64,000 nt of DNA from Leucobacter komagatae. Its GTDB lineage: Bacteria; Actinomycetota; Actinomycetes; Actinomycetales; Microbacteriaceae. A program made the position numbers and the translations under genes. The notes beneath the pieces were generated by a model. That model was not told the DNA's origin, searched no databases, and saw nothing but the letters and a program-made list of their open reading frames with translations. The stretch lies in contig NZ_JXSQ01000010.1 in the NCBI RefSeq assembly GCF_000834055.1, forward strand, positions 39,143 through 103,142, written 5' to 3'. Shown in pieces: positions 1 to 9,044 of the stretch (the first letter of the stretch is position 1; each line of letters begins with the position of its first letter).

Positions 1-1
1 C

Positions 2-673
2 GGCCGAGACGTCTTCTCGCGCGTGGTGCTCGCCGCGCAGGTGTCACTGCGTGTCGCCGTCATCAGTGTCGCGATCGCACTGGTGGTCGGCGTCCTCCTC
101 GGCATCGTCTCCGGCTACGCTGGCGGCTGGGCAGACGGGATCCTCATGCGGATCGTCGACGTAATGTTCGCCTTCCCGATGCTCATTCTCGCGCTCGCGA
201 TTGTCGCAGTGCTCGGGCCGGGCGCGAACACGGCCACCATCGCCATCGGCGTCGTATACGTGCCAATCTTCGCCAGGGTCGCACGCGCGAGCACCCTGAG
301 CGTGCGCACCGAGCCCTTCGTCCGCGCATCGCAGACCATGGGCACGGGCACTGGCCGGATCCTGGTGAAGCACATTCTCCCGAACATTTCCGGCCCAATC
401 ATCGTGCAGACTTCCCTGTCGCTCGCGTTTGCCATCCTCTCGGAGGCGGCGCTGTCGTTCCTTGGGCTTGGCGTGCAACCGCCCCAGCCTTCATGGGGGC
501 GCATGCTGTTCGAGGCGCAGTCGTTCCTCGGGACCGCATGGTGGCTCGCAGTGTTCCCCGGCCTTGCCATCTTCCTCACCGTGCTCTCATGCAACCTCGT
601 CGGTGACGGCCTCCGCGACGTCCTCGACCCGAAGCAGCGCAGCGTTATCGAATCAAGGAGTGCTCGCCGATGA
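2..673 (+). CDS. Dipeptide/oligopeptide ABC transporter permease, DppC-like (5' end cut by window)
   Basis: Inner-membrane permease subunit of a peptide- or nickel-type ABC importer. The reading frame is open from base 2 and encodes GRDVFSR before any start codon. That motif is normal in the first periplasmic loop of DppC/OppC proteins, so the true start and first membrane segment lie outside the window. The EAA-type cytoplasmic loop that docks the ATPase is visible around bases 310-370 (RASQTMGTG...ILVKHILPN), followed by the LSFLGLGVQPPQPSWG signature of the family. The last codons overlap the next gene in an ATGA arrangement, so the two are translationally coupled. The substrate cannot be read from this fragment, because the binding protein and the first permease are upstream. 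An internal GTG at base 23 is not the real start. Confidence 0.93.
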   Translation, partial: GRDVFSRVVLAAQVSLRVAVISVAIALVVGVLLGIVSGYAGGWADGILMRIVDVMFAFPMLILALAIVAVLGPGANTATIAIGVVYVPIFARVARASTLSVRTEPFVRASQTMGTGTGRILVKHILPNISGPIIVQTSLSLAFAILSEAALSFLGLGVQPPQPSWGRMLFEAQSFLGTAWWLAVFPGLAIFLTVLSCNLVGDGLRDVLDPKQRSVIESRSARR

Positions 674-2286
674 GGCAGACTGACACCCCCATCCTGTCCG
701 TGCAGGACCTGCGCGTGCGTATCGGCGCAGCCGACCTCGTGCACGGCGTCTCCTTCGACGTCCACGACGGCGAGACCGTAGGTATCGTTGGCGAATCCGG
801 CTCAGGTAAGTCACTGAGCGTGCTCAGTGCGACGCGGCTCCTCGACCTGCCGCATCAGCAGGTAACTGGCCGGTCGCTGCTCAGGGGAAAGGACCTGGTT
901 ACCGCGTCGAAGGCCGAGCTGCGGCGCGTACACGGGCCCGAGATCGGGTTTGTGTTCCAAGACCCGAGCACCTCGCTCAACCCGCTCCTCACCCTCGAGC
1001 GGCAGCTCACCGAGGGGCCGGAAGCGCACCTCAGACTCAGTCACCGTGCTGCTCGCAGCCGGGCGATCGGGCTGCTCGAAGCCGTCGGGCTCCCCGACCC
1101 CGAGCAGCGACTCCAGTCGTACCCGCACCAGCTATCGGGCGGCCAACGACAGCGGGTCATGATCGCGATTGCGCTCGCATGCGACCCGTCGCTCCTCATC
1201 GCGGACGAGCCGACGACCGCGCTGGACGTCACCACGCAGGCGCAGATCCTCGAACTCGTTCGCGAGATGCAACGCGAGCGCGGCATGGCGGTCGTGTGGA
1301 TTAGCCACGACCTCGGCGTCATCGGCCAGGTCGCCAACGAGGTCACAGTGCTCTACCGCGGGGAAGCCGTTGAGCAGCGACCCATCCTCGAGCTGTTCGA
1401 CCGGCCGGAGCACGAGTACACGCGGCGGCTGCTGTCGAGCCGGCCGTCGCTGTCGAGCGAAGGCCCGAAGCCTGCCCCGCCGAGCGCACAGCCCATTCTT
1501 GAGGTCGCAGACCTCAACGTGCGGTTCCCCGTGAAGTCGAAAACAGGAACCACGTGGGTGCACGCGGTCCGCGACGTGAGCTTCACCGTCGCGCGCGGCA
1601 CGACGCTCGGGCTCGTCGGCGAGTCGGGTTCAGGCAAATCGACGATCGCGGGCGCACTCACCGGCCAGGTCGTGCCAGAGAGCGGCTCGGTCACACTCGA
1701 CGGCGGTGACGTACTCGCGTCACGCGGCGCGGCGCAACGCAGCATGCGGCGGCGCATGTCGATGGTGTTCCAGGATCCCTTCTCCGCGTTGAACCCGCGG
1801 ATGACGGTTGCCGAGTCGATCGCGGAGCCGCTGATCGTGCACCGGCTCAGGGACGGCGCGCAGGCGCGAACGGATCGCGTGAACGAGCTACTCGACCAGG
1901 TGCAGCTCCCCCGCACCTTTGCGGCGCGCTACCCACACGAGATGTCGGGCGGGCAGCGGCAGCGGGTGTGCATCGCACGCGCGCTCGCCTGCGAGCCGGA
2001 GCTGCTGATCCTCGACGAATCGACCGCGTCGCTCGACGTGTCCATCCAGGCCGAAGTGATGGCGCTACTCAAGCAGCTGCAGCTCGAGCTCGGCCTCGCC
2101 TACCTGTTCATCGCACACGACCTTGCCGTCGTGCACGAGATGAGTCACGAGGTCATGGTGATGCGCCGCGGTGAGATCGTCGAGGCTGGGCCGAGCGGCG
2201 ACCTCTACGCGAACCCGAAACACGAGTACACACAGTCGCTCCTCGCCGCGATTCCCCCGAGCCGCCCCGTCGCGGCAACGCGCTGA
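670..2286 (+). CDS. Double ATPase subunit of peptide ABC transporter (DppD-DppF fusion)
   Basis: 538-residue protein with two complete ABC ATPase domains that energise the permease encoded just upstream. Domain 1 (about residues 8-260) has Walker A GESGSGKS, signature LSGGQRQR, and the DEPTTALD Walker B/D-loop. Domain 2 (about 275-530) has Walker [17 protein letters not shown] and LDESTASLD. In many bacteria these are separate proteins (DppD and DppF); a fused form is common in Actinobacteria. The ATG overlaps the stop of the permease gene, and AAGGAG lies 9 bases upstream inside that gene. In the second Walker B the glutamate after the aspartate is kept (LDES), so both sites look catalytic. 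The dipeptide/oligopeptide assignment is by family, not by a demonstrated substrate. Confidence 0.93.
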   Translation: MRQTDTPILSVQDLRVRIGAADLVHGVSFDVHDGETVGIVGESGSGKSLSVLSATRLLDLPHQQVTGRSLLRGKDLVTASKAELRRVHGPEIGFVFQDPSTSLNPLLTLERQLTEGPEAHLRLSHRAARSRAIGLLEAVGLPDPEQRLQSYPHQLSGGQRQRVMIAIALACDPSLLIADEPTTALDVTTQAQILELVREMQRERGMAVVWISHDLGVIGQVANEVTVLYRGEAVEQRPILELFDRPEHEYTRRLLSSRPSLSSEGPKPAPPSAQPILEVADLNVRFPVKSKTGTTWVHAVRDVSFTVARGTTLGLVGESGSGKSTIAGALTGQVVPESGSVTLDGGDVLASRGAAQRSMRRRMSMVFQDPFSALNPRMTVAESIAEPLIVHRLRDGAQARTDRVNELLDQVQLPRTFAARYPHEMSGGQRQRVCIARALACEPELLILDESTASLDVSIQAEVMALLKQLQLELGLAYLFIAHDLAVVHEMSHEVMVMRRGEIVEAGPSGDLYANPKHEYTQSLLAAIPPSRPVAATR

Positions 2287-2313
2287 CGTTTCAACGCGCG
2301 CGAGCCGTGCAGC

Positions 2314-2350
2314 GCGCGGGCGATGAGCCTCCCTGGCCCATCGCCCGCGC
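2314..2350. terminator. Hairpin between convergent ABC and pip genes
   Basis: 12-bp perfect stem (GCGCGGGCGATG paired with CATCGCCCGCGC) around a 13-base loop, 27 bases after the ATPase stop. It sits between two converging genes, so it could end transcription from both sides, but no run of T follows. Confidence 0.5.
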
Positions 2351-2392
2351 ACTGCGCGCTTGGCGCTGAGGACTGAGCGCTTGGCGCTGAGA

Positions 2393-2416
2393 GCTACTGC
2401 GCTACTGCGCTACTGC
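2393..2416. repeat. Three tandem copies of GCTACTGC at the pip stop codon
   Basis: An exact 8-base unit repeated three times. The pip stop codon (2410-2412 on the minus strand) lies in the third copy. A 15-base repeat, GCGCTTGGCGCTGAG, occurs twice just before it (2356-2370 and 2377-2391). Gain or loss of units lying beyond the stop would not change the protein. Confidence 0.8.
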
Positions 2417-3378
2417 GCGAACCGGTCCGTCGCGCGCACGAGCGCGTCGACGATGCCGGGCTCGCTGGACGCGTGGCCCGCGTCGCCGATCATCTCGAGC
2501 GCGGCCTCGGGCCAGGCGCGGTGCAGATCCCACGCGGTGCGCGCCGGGGTACAGACGTCGTAGCGGCCCTGCACGATCACCCCTGGAGTGTCCGCGAGCT
2601 TGCCTGCGTCGGCGATGAGCTGCCCGTCCTCGAACCAGCCGCCGTGCGAGAAGAAGTGGTTCTCGATGCGGGCGAACGCGACGGCAGCCGCTGCGTCGGC
2701 GCGCGCCGCTGCGATCGCCGCTTGGTTCGGGTGGAGTCGCACCGTCGAGTTCTCCCACACGGTCCAGGCGATGCCCGCCGGCACGTGCACGTCGGGGTCA
2801 GGGTCGCTGAGCCTGTCGTTGTAGGCCGCGACGAGATCTCCCCGTTCTGCCTCAGGAATCACCGCGAGGTATTCCTCCCACGCGTCGGGGAAGATGTGCG
2901 AGGCGCCGTCCTGATAGAACCAGTCAATCTCGCTCTTGCGCAGGGTGAAGATCCCGCGCAGCACGAGCTCGGTGACTCGCTGCGTATGCGTCTGCGCATA
3001 CGCGAGTGCGAGCGTCGAGCCCCACGATCCGCCGAACACCAGCCAGCGTTCGATGCCTAGGTGTTCGCGCAGTCGTTCGATGTCGGCGACGAGGTGCCAC
3101 GTGGTGTTGGTCGACAGGTCGGCGTCCGGGTCGCTCGCGTGCGGCGTCGAGCGCCCGCAGCCGCGCTGCTCGAAGAGCACGATCCGGTACTGCGCTGGGT
3201 CGAAGTAGCGTCGGTAGTCGTCCGCGAGGCCGCCTCCGGGGCCGCCGTGCAGGAAGACGGCGGGCTTCCCGTCTGGGTTCCCGCACACCTCCCAGTAGAT
3301 CTCGTGGCCATCACCCACGGCGAGCATGCCGCGGTCGTAAGGTTCGATCGGCGGGTACAGGGTGCGCAGTTCGGTCAT
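2410..3378 (-). CDS. pip: Prolyl iminopeptidase
   Basis: 322-residue alpha/beta-hydrolase of family S33 that removes N-terminal proline from peptides in the cytoplasm. The N-terminal YPPIEPYDRGMLAVGDGH stretch, the oxyanion HGGPGGG motif, the nucleophile elbow GGSWGS and the late GDAGH motif carrying the catalytic histidine are all visible, at the spacing usual for proline iminopeptidases of about 310-320 residues. No signal peptide is present. The gene stands alone, converging on the peptide ABC transporter. An importer plus a proline-releasing peptidase would fit peptide use, but they are not in one operon. Confidence 0.93.
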   Translation of the reverse strand: MTELRTLYPPIEPYDRGMLAVGDGHEIYWEVCGNPDGKPAVFLHGGPGGGLADDYRRYFDPAQYRIVLFEQRGCGRSTPHASDPDADLSTNTTWHLVADIERLREHLGIERWLVFGGSWGSTLALAYAQTHTQRVTELVLRGIFTLRKSEIDWFYQDGASHIFPDAWEEYLAVIPEAERGDLVAAYNDRLSDPDPDVHVPAGIAWTVWENSTVRLHPNQAAIAAARADAAAAVAFARIENHFFSHGGWFEDGQLIADAGKLADTPGVIVQGRYDVCTPARTAWDLHRAWPEAALEMIGDAGHASSEPGIVDALVRATDRFAQ

Positions 3379-3699
3379 GATTCCAGCATATGAGGCGCTG
3401 CCGCGACAGCGGTCACCGGACCTTCCGAAGCTTGAAGTAGGTATCTCAAAGGTAACGAACGGGCTGAGCGTCGGAAAAACCTAGATATCTGCTGTGTCGC
3501 TGTGTATCGTGTTCGACAAGTCCGCATTGGACTAGCCGTGTGGGGGACGCCGGCAAGGGTGGCTTTCCTCCTGGTGACTCCCCGTACGCCTCCGAGCATC
3601 ATTTGCCGGGTCTGAGACAGCGCTGCCTCTGGACAATTGAGGAGAGCGTTCTGCTTGTTCCTACCTCTGTGATGTTCGTGCAGAAAGGAACACTCTCTC
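3379..3699. other. Gene-free leader between pip and cstA
   Basis: About 320 bases with no supported coding sequence. It must hold the divergent promoters of pip and cstA and a long cstA leader. I compared it by eye with c-di-GMP, SAM, cobalamin and ZTP riboswitch cores and found no convincing match. A Shine-Dalgarno-like AAAGGA ends about 11 bases before the cstA ATG. Confidence 0.5.
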
Positions 3700-5427
3700 A
3701 TGAGTCCAGTAGTGCTGATGCTCATCGGCCTCGTCATATTCGCCCTCGGGTTTTTCGTCTATTCGAAATACCTCGCGAAACGCGTCTACAAACTCGACGA
3801 AAACTTCCAGACCCCCGCCCACGAACTCAACGATGGCGTTGACTACGTGCCGACGAACAAATTCATCCTGTGGGGGCACCACTTCACCTCCGTCGCTGGC
3901 GCGGCTCCCATCGTGGGCCCGGCAATCGCCGTCATCTGGGGATGGCTCCCCGCCCTGCTCTGGGTGACGCTCGGAACCGTCTTCTTCGCCGGCATGCACG
4001 ACATGGGCGCACTCTGGGCGTCGGTACGCAACAAGGGCCGCTCCATCGGCGCGCTCTCCGGACGCTACATCGGCAAGCGCGGCGCGAATCTCTTCCTCGT
4101 CGTGATCTTCTTGCTCCTCCTCATGGTCATCGCTGCCTTCGCAGTCGTCATCAAGAACCTGCTCATCGGCACCCCATCAGCCGTGATCCCGACGTGGGGA
4201 GCGATCATCGTCGCGCTGCTCGTCGGTGTGGCCGTGTACCGCATGAAATGGCCGCTCGTGCCGATCACCATCGTCGGCGTTGTAACCCTCTACGGACTCA
4301 TCATCCTCGGCGACATGTTCCCCGTCGTGCTCCCCGAGCAAACCCTCGGCATGAGCCCGGGCACCTTCTGGATCGTCGCCCTGTTCGTGTATGGGGCGAT
4401 CGCCTCCCTTCTGCCAGTGTGGGTGCTGCTGCAGCCACGCGACTACATCAACGGCGTGCAGCTGTTCGTTGGCCTCATCCTGCTGTACGGCGCCGTCCTG
4501 GTCGGCGCGATCTTCTCCGACGTCAAGCACAACGTCGTCGCCCCGATGATCAACGACGCCGTGCCAGCCGGGACACCGTCCCTCGTGCCGCTGCTGTTCG
4601 TCACGATTGCGTGCGGTGCCATCTCGGGATTCCACGGCATGGTCTCCTCCGGTACCAGCTCGAAGCAGCTCGACAAGGAGACCGACGCCCGCTTCGTCGG
4701 CTACTTTGGGGCCGTCGGTGAGGGCCTCCTCTCGCTCGGAACCATCCTCGCCGTCGTAGCAGGCTTCCGCACCGTCGCGGAGTGGGAGAACGTCTACTCC
4801 GAGTTCGGTGCTGGCGGCGTGCAGGCATTCGTCGACGGCGGCGGAATGCTCATGCAAGACGGGATCGGGCTGCCAGCGTCGCTCTCTGCCACCGTGCTCG
4901 CCACCATGGCGGTGCTCTTCGCGGCAACAACCATGGACACAGGCATGCGCCTCCTCAGGTTCGTCGTGCAGGAGATCGGTGAGGCCGCGAAGATCAAGAT
5001 CGGGAAGGTGCCGGCAACGCTGGTCGTCGTCATCGTCGGTCTCGGCCTCACCTTCTCGCAGGGCCTCGACGGCTCGGGCGGCCTGCGAATCTGGCCGCTG
5101 TTTGGCACGACGAACCAGCTCATGGCTGCGCTCACCCTGTCGATCCTCGCGGTCATGCTCATCCGCAAGCGCTCCTCGCCGTGGCCGGCGCTGATCCCGC
5201 TCGTGTTCGTGTTCGTGATGTCGTTCTGGGCGGCAATCGAGCAGCTCTCGACCTTCGCGGACCCCAACAACCCGGACTGGCTGCTGTTCGCAATCGACCT
5301 CGTCATCATCGTCGTGAGCATCTGGGTGATCATCGAGGCCGTTCTCGCCATGCGCAGGGCTGCGCTCGAGCCCCCGGAGCCTGTCGACGCTGACGCGAGT
5401 CTCACCGCGGTGAGGGAGACGGTCTGA
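3700..5427 (+). CDS. cstA: Carbon starvation protein CstA, pyruvate/peptide transporter family
   Basis: 575-residue polytopic membrane protein of the CstA family, members of which act as pyruvate or peptide uptake systems induced by carbon limitation. Family hallmarks visible are HHFTSVAGAAPIVGPA near residue 65, FFAGMHDMGALWASVRNKG near 95, SGTSSKQLDKETDARFVGYFGA near 325, and FGTTNQLMAALTL near 470. About 15-16 hydrophobic segments can be counted. The length lies between short actinobacterial and long enteric forms. The last bases overlap the start of a YbdD-like gene, the standard partner of CstA. The true substrate cannot be decided from sequence. Confidence 0.93.
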   Translation: MSPVVLMLIGLVIFALGFFVYSKYLAKRVYKLDENFQTPAHELNDGVDYVPTNKFILWGHHFTSVAGAAPIVGPAIAVIWGWLPALLWVTLGTVFFAGMHDMGALWASVRNKGRSIGALSGRYIGKRGANLFLVVIFLLLLMVIAAFAVVIKNLLIGTPSAVIPTWGAIIVALLVGVAVYRMKWPLVPITIVGVVTLYGLIILGDMFPVVLPEQTLGMSPGTFWIVALFVYGAIASLLPVWVLLQPRDYINGVQLFVGLILLYGAVLVGAIFSDVKHNVVAPMINDAVPAGTPSLVPLLFVTIACGAISGFHGMVSSGTSSKQLDKETDARFVGYFGAVGEGLLSLGTILAVVAGFRTVAEWENVYSEFGAGGVQAFVDGGGMLMQDGIGLPASLSATVLATMAVLFAATTMDTGMRLLRFVVQEIGEAAKIKIGKVPATLVVVIVGLGLTFSQGLDGSGGLRIWPLFGTTNQLMAALTLSILAVMLIRKRSSPWPALIPLVFVFVMSFWAAIEQLSTFADPNNPDWLLFAIDLVIIVVSIWVIIEAVLAMRRAALEPPEPVDADASLTAVRETV

Positions 5428-5726
5428 CCGCGCAGACAGTCGGCGCGCGCCAGCGCCTAGCGGCAACTCTCGCTCGGCGCTGGCGCGCATTCCGTGACGG
5501 ACTCACCGAGTTCTACCACGCCCCGTACCGGCAGACGCTGGCCCGCGAACAACGCACCGAGGACGACTTTTTCACGCTCGTCGTGCTCGGCGAGGCACTC
5601 GGCGTGCCAGACCCCGCCGCCTATTACACGATGGAGCTCATGCCATACCTCTACGAAGATTTCCATGCGTGGCACCGCCGCATGGGGATGCCACGGTCGC
5701 CGCTGGAAAACGTCTCATGCTGCTAG
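5424..5726 (+). CDS. YbdD/YjiX-family CstA partner protein, apparent CTG start
   Basis: 100-residue protein of the small YbdD/YjiX (DUF466) family that accompanies CstA transporters. Conserved features are WRAFRDGLTEFYHAPYR at about 25-40, a middle region of acidic and aromatic residues, and an HRRMGMPRSPLE end. The frame has no ATG, GTG or TTG before the conserved core; the preceding in-frame stop is at 5391. The only candidate is CTG at 5424, which forms a CTGA overlap with the cstA stop and has AGGGAG about 5 bases upstream. I infer a CTG start under translational coupling. The first usable ATG would remove two thirds of the protein. The stop overlaps the start of the next gene (ATGCTGCTAG). 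Confidence 0.85.
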   Translation: MTAQTVGARQRLAATLARRWRAFRDGLTEFYHAPYRQTLAREQRTEDDFFTLVVLGEALGVPDPAAYYTMELMPYLYEDFHAWHRRMGMPRSPLENVSCC

Positions 5727-6673
5727 CCGCCACCAGCACTCAACGGCTGCTCTTCGTCGGCGGAAAGGGTGGCGTCGGGAAAACCACGATTGCCTCCGCC
5801 CTCGCCTACGCGCGCGCCGAGGCAGGCGAACGGGTGCTCCTCGTCTCCACCGACCCGGCGCACAACCTCGGCCACCTCTGGGAGCAGCGATTCGGTGACG
5901 AGCCGCGGACCGCGGCCAGGCTCGCCGCGGGCGAGGTTACTGCGGTAGAAATCGATCCAGCAGCGACGGTCGCGCAACACCTTGCCGCGGTATCGACAAC
6001 GATGCGCGGCGTGCTCCCCGAGCGCATGCACGGCCAGGCTGCCGCCCACCTTGAGCTCGCTAGGAACGCCCCGGGGAGCCACGAGTCGGCGATCCTTGAG
6101 CGGATCGCCGACCTCGCGATCGAGCAGGGAGCGACCTACGACACCATCGTATTCGATACCGCGCCGACGGGGCACACGCTCAGGCTGTTGAGCCTGCCGG
6201 CGCAGTTGGGCGGCTGGGTGGATCAGCTGCTGCAGAACCGCGGCCGCTCCGAGCGCTTCGCCGAGGCACTCCAGGGCCTGGTGCCTGGGGGCGGACGCAG
6301 CGGAGCGCCCGCCGAACACCCGCTGACCGCCACGCTCACGCGTCGGCGGGAACGGTTCGCGCACCTTGAGTCAGCTCTCACTGACCCGGAGCGCACCGCG
6401 TTCGTCGCCGTGAGCGTCGCCGAGCCGGTGCCCGTGTCTGAGACGATCGAGCTCGCCTCCGAGCTCGCGAGTTCCAGCATCCGGCTCGCCGCGACCGTCA
6501 TCAATCGGCGAACCACTGTGGTGGCGGACCATGAGCGTGCCGCACTCGAGTCGGAGCAGGTTGCCCGCCTGGCGGCAGCTCTGCCAGCCATCCCGATAGC
6601 CGAGGTGGCCCGGCTCGGCGGCGCCCTGAGCGGCGTCCCGATGATCGCTCGGGTCGCAGCACTGCTCGGCTAG
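5717..6673 (+). CDS. ArsA/Get3-like ATPase in the cstA operon
   Basis: 318-residue single-domain ATPase of the ArsA/GET3 branch of deviant-Walker P-loop proteins. GGKGGVGKTT, with its signature lysine, lies at about residues 14-23; STDPAHNLG (switch I) and FDTAPTGHTLRLL (switch II/Walker B) follow. I see no CxxC or cysteine cluster for arsenite or zinc, so an arsenite role is unlikely. I chose ATG 5717, which overlaps the ybdD-like stop, over ATG 5669, which would add 16 residues inside that gene. In enterobacteria the third gene of cstA-yjiX type loci is YjiA, a CobW-type GTPase; here a different P-loop ATPase holds that place. A role in maturation or control of the transporter is inference. 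Confidence 0.85.
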   Translation: MLLAATSTQRLLFVGGKGGVGKTTIASALAYARAEAGERVLLVSTDPAHNLGHLWEQRFGDEPRTAARLAAGEVTAVEIDPAATVAQHLAAVSTTMRGVLPERMHGQAAAHLELARNAPGSHESAILERIADLAIEQGATYDTIVFDTAPTGHTLRLLSLPAQLGGWVDQLLQNRGRSERFAEALQGLVPGGGRSGAPAEHPLTATLTRRRERFAHLESALTDPERTAFVAVSVAEPVPVSETIELASELASSSIRLAATVINRRTTVVADHERAALESEQVARLAAALPAIPIAEVARLGGALSGVPMIARVAALLG

Positions 6674-6704
6674 CGAGTTCTGGGAGCGGCCGGCCGGGCG
6701 CACA

Positions 6705-6747
6705 ACGCAGGAGGGGTGCGGCCGCACCGGCCGCACCCCTCCTGCGT
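6705..6747. terminator. Perfect 20-bp stem terminator between convergent genes
   Basis: Two 20-base arms are exact reverse complements around a CAC loop. It lies 31 bases past the ArsA-like stop and 5 bases from the stop of the opposing acyl-CoA oxidase-like gene. There is no T-run, so it is an I-shaped hairpin of the kind common in Actinobacteria, probably serving both strands. Confidence 0.75.
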
Positions 6748-6752
6748 CGGGG

Positions 6753-8828
6753 CTAAGCCCGCGCAGCAGCCTTTTCGGCTGCCTTGGCCTCAGCCTTCGC
6801 CTTCGCCCGGAGTTCCTTCTCGTGGACGGGCCAGGTGCCTGCCGCGCGCTGCGCGTCGACGTAGTTCTGGGCCTCCTCCTGGCGCTCCTCCTCGATGCCA
6901 GTGGCGATCTCGGCGCGGAGCAGAGCATCGTCCAGGCCGAACGCGTCGACGAGCTCGAGTGCGTGCTCACGAATGCGGCCGAGCAGCCGGTCTACATAGG
7001 CGGTCACTGCCTCGGCACGCTTGCCAGACATCCGGCCGTGCACGAGGTACCACGTCATGTTGCGTTCGATCACGGTGAGGCCGAAGAGGTCGCGCAGCCA
7101 GGTCATGATCTGCTTCGTGTCCGGGTCGCTGAACTTCTCGACCTCTTCGGTGAACGCCTCCCACTGCAGCAGCTCGGCGTGCGCGCGTGCGGCCTCGATG
7201 AGCTTGTGCTGCTGGGCGTTGAAGGCGTCCTCGTTGCGTGCGGCGCGCTCTTCCTTTGGCGCGTCCTTCCCAGCGTCGCGCAGCGCGGAGGCGACCTCGG
7301 CAACCATGGTCTCGACGCGGTCGGTGAGCAGCTCTCGCTGCGCTTCTGCCGAGCGGAAACTCTCGACCGAGCGTGCGGTCTGCCCGAGGTCGGCGATGCT
7401 CTGGCCGAGCTGGCGGAGCCCGAAGCGGCTCACCCGGTCGCCAAGCTGGCTCGCTGCGGCGCGGGCGATGGCAGCCTTGTCGCCGTCCTTGAACTGGGCC
7501 GCGTAGTCGGTGAGCAGGCGCTTGCCGACGAGCTGCAACAGAATGGTGTTGTCGCCCTCGAAGGTGACGTAGATGTCGAGGTCAGCGCGGAGCCCGGTGA
7601 GCCGGTTCTTCGCGATGAAGCCCGCACCACCGCAGGCCTCCCGCGCTTCCTGAAGCGTGTCGAGCGCGGCCCACGTCGACAGCGACTTCAGGCCGGCTGC
7701 GAGCGTCTCGAGATCCTCGCGGTTCTCGTCGGTGTCTTTCGCGCCGGAGAACACCTCGTCGAAGACGGTGAGCAGCCGCTCGTGGGCGAAGGCCATGGCG
7801 TAGGTCTCAGCGAGTCGCGGGAGCAGTCTGCGCTGGTGCTGACCGTAATCCATGAGCACGGTCTCGCGGCCGGATGCGCCAGGGAACTGGCGGCGCTGGG
7901 TGCCGTAGCGGATCGCGATGGAAAGCGCTGCCTGCATCGCGCGGACCGCGGAGCCGTCCAGCGAGACGCGGCCCTGCACGAGCGTGCCGATCATCGTGAA
8001 GAAGCGCCGGCCAGGGCTCTCGATGTCTGACGTGTAGCTGCCATCTACCGCGACGTTGCCGTAGCGGTTGAGCAGGTTCTCGCGCGGGATTCTGACGTTC
8101 GTGAAGTGCAGCCGACCGTTGTCGATGCCGTTGAGCCCACCTTTGACGCCGTCGTCCTCGCTGCCAACACCGGGCAGCAGTTCGCCCTCTGGCGTGCGGA
8201 TCGGCACGAAGAACGCGTGCACGCCGTGGTTCACGCCGCGCGTGATGAGTTGTGCGAACACGACGGCGGCCTGCCCGTGCAGGGCCGCGTTGCCGAGGTA
8301 GTCCTTCCAGGCACCCTTGAACGGTGTGTGGATCTCGAACTCTTCGGCGTCGACGTCGTACGTCGCGGTCGTGCCGATCGAGGCGACGTCGGAGCCGTGG
8401 CCGATCTCGGTCATCGCGAACGCGCCGGGCAGCTTGAGGCTCATCACGTCTGGCAACCACTTTTCGTGGTGCGTCTGGTTGCCGAGGTGCAGAATTGCCG
8501 AGCCAAAGAGCCCCCACTGCACGCCGCCCTTGATCTGCATCGACGGGTCGGCGAGCACGAGCTCCTGGAACGCCGCGACGTTGCCGCCGTGGTTGTCCTG
8601 GCCCCCGAGCGATGCGGGGAACGCGCGCTGGATGGCGCCTGCGTCAACCAGCTCGTGCAGCTGATTGAGCACGCGAATGCGATGCTCATCCATCGGCTGG
8701 CCCGGGATCGTGTGCAGGCTCGGGCTGGTGCGCACGAGCTCGCGCGACTGCAGGCGCTCTGCCTTCCACTTGCCGAGGAGCGCATCGCTCACCTGCTGAA
8801 CGTTGAGGCGGGGGGTGGGATGAGCCAT
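6753..8828 (-). CDS. Acyl-CoA dehydrogenase / acyl-CoA oxidase-like flavoprotein
   Basis: 691-residue FAD enzyme that would form the alpha-beta double bond of an acyl-CoA in fatty-acid oxidation. The central domain has FAMTEIGHGSDV (FAD/substrate loop), and the C-terminal half has ACGGAGF and YVTFEGDNTILL, where the glutamate is the expected catalytic base. The size is well above the 380 residues of ordinary acyl-CoA dehydrogenases and matches acyl-CoA oxidases, including the extra C-terminal helical domain. The tail is rich in Lys, Ala and Glu. ATG 8828 was chosen because GGAG lies about 7 bases upstream; a TTG 12 bases earlier overlaps that site. Oxidase versus dehydrogenase cannot be settled here. 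Confidence 0.88.
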   Translation of the reverse strand: MAHPTPRLNVQQVSDALLGKWKAERLQSRELVRTSPSLHTIPGQPMDEHRIRVLNQLHELVDAGAIQRAFPASLGGQDNHGGNVAAFQELVLADPSMQIKGGVQWGLFGSAILHLGNQTHHEKWLPDVMSLKLPGAFAMTEIGHGSDVASIGTTATYDVDAEEFEIHTPFKGAWKDYLGNAALHGQAAVVFAQLITRGVNHGVHAFFVPIRTPEGELLPGVGSEDDGVKGGLNGIDNGRLHFTNVRIPRENLLNRYGNVAVDGSYTSDIESPGRRFFTMIGTLVQGRVSLDGSAVRAMQAALSIAIRYGTQRRQFPGASGRETVLMDYGQHQRRLLPRLAETYAMAFAHERLLTVFDEVFSGAKDTDENREDLETLAAGLKSLSTWAALDTLQEAREACGGAGFIAKNRLTGLRADLDIYVTFEGDNTILLQLVGKRLLTDYAAQFKDGDKAAIARAAASQLGDRVSRFGLRQLGQSIADLGQTARSVESFRSAEAQRELLTDRVETMVAEVASALRDAGKDAPKEERAARNEDAFNAQQHKLIEAARAHAELLQWEAFTEEVEKFSDPDTKQIMTWLRDLFGLTVIERNMTWYLVHGRMSGKRAEAVTAYVDRLLGRIREHALELVDAFGLDDALLRAEIATGIEEERQEEAQNYVDAQRAAGTWPVHEKELRAKAKAEAKAAEKAAARA

Positions 8829-9044
8829 CGATATCTCCAATTCGATCCTGACGGCGGTGGCAGAGACGAACCTTGATCGCGCGGATCAGCAGCTCACCGC
8901 TGTGCCCTGGGTATGGAGTCAGAGTATGCCGGGTCGGCAGAAGCCTCAAGCGTTCGCGGTGCACTCGACAATCTGTCCCGAGCGCGCCTCGACAGACGTT
9001 GTGATATCCCTACAATCTGGAGATGGGTTCTCTGGCAGTTATCT

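Noticed and set aside
3379..3699. Riboswitch in the cstA leader
   Set aside because: GGGGGACGCC and nearby G-rich words recall c-di-GMP motifs, but the required conserved core and pairing are not there.
4177..5490. 437-residue minus-strand frame under cstA
   Set aside because: Composition is Arg/Asp/Glu/His-rich, as expected for a shadow of a membrane-protein gene; cstA itself is unambiguous.
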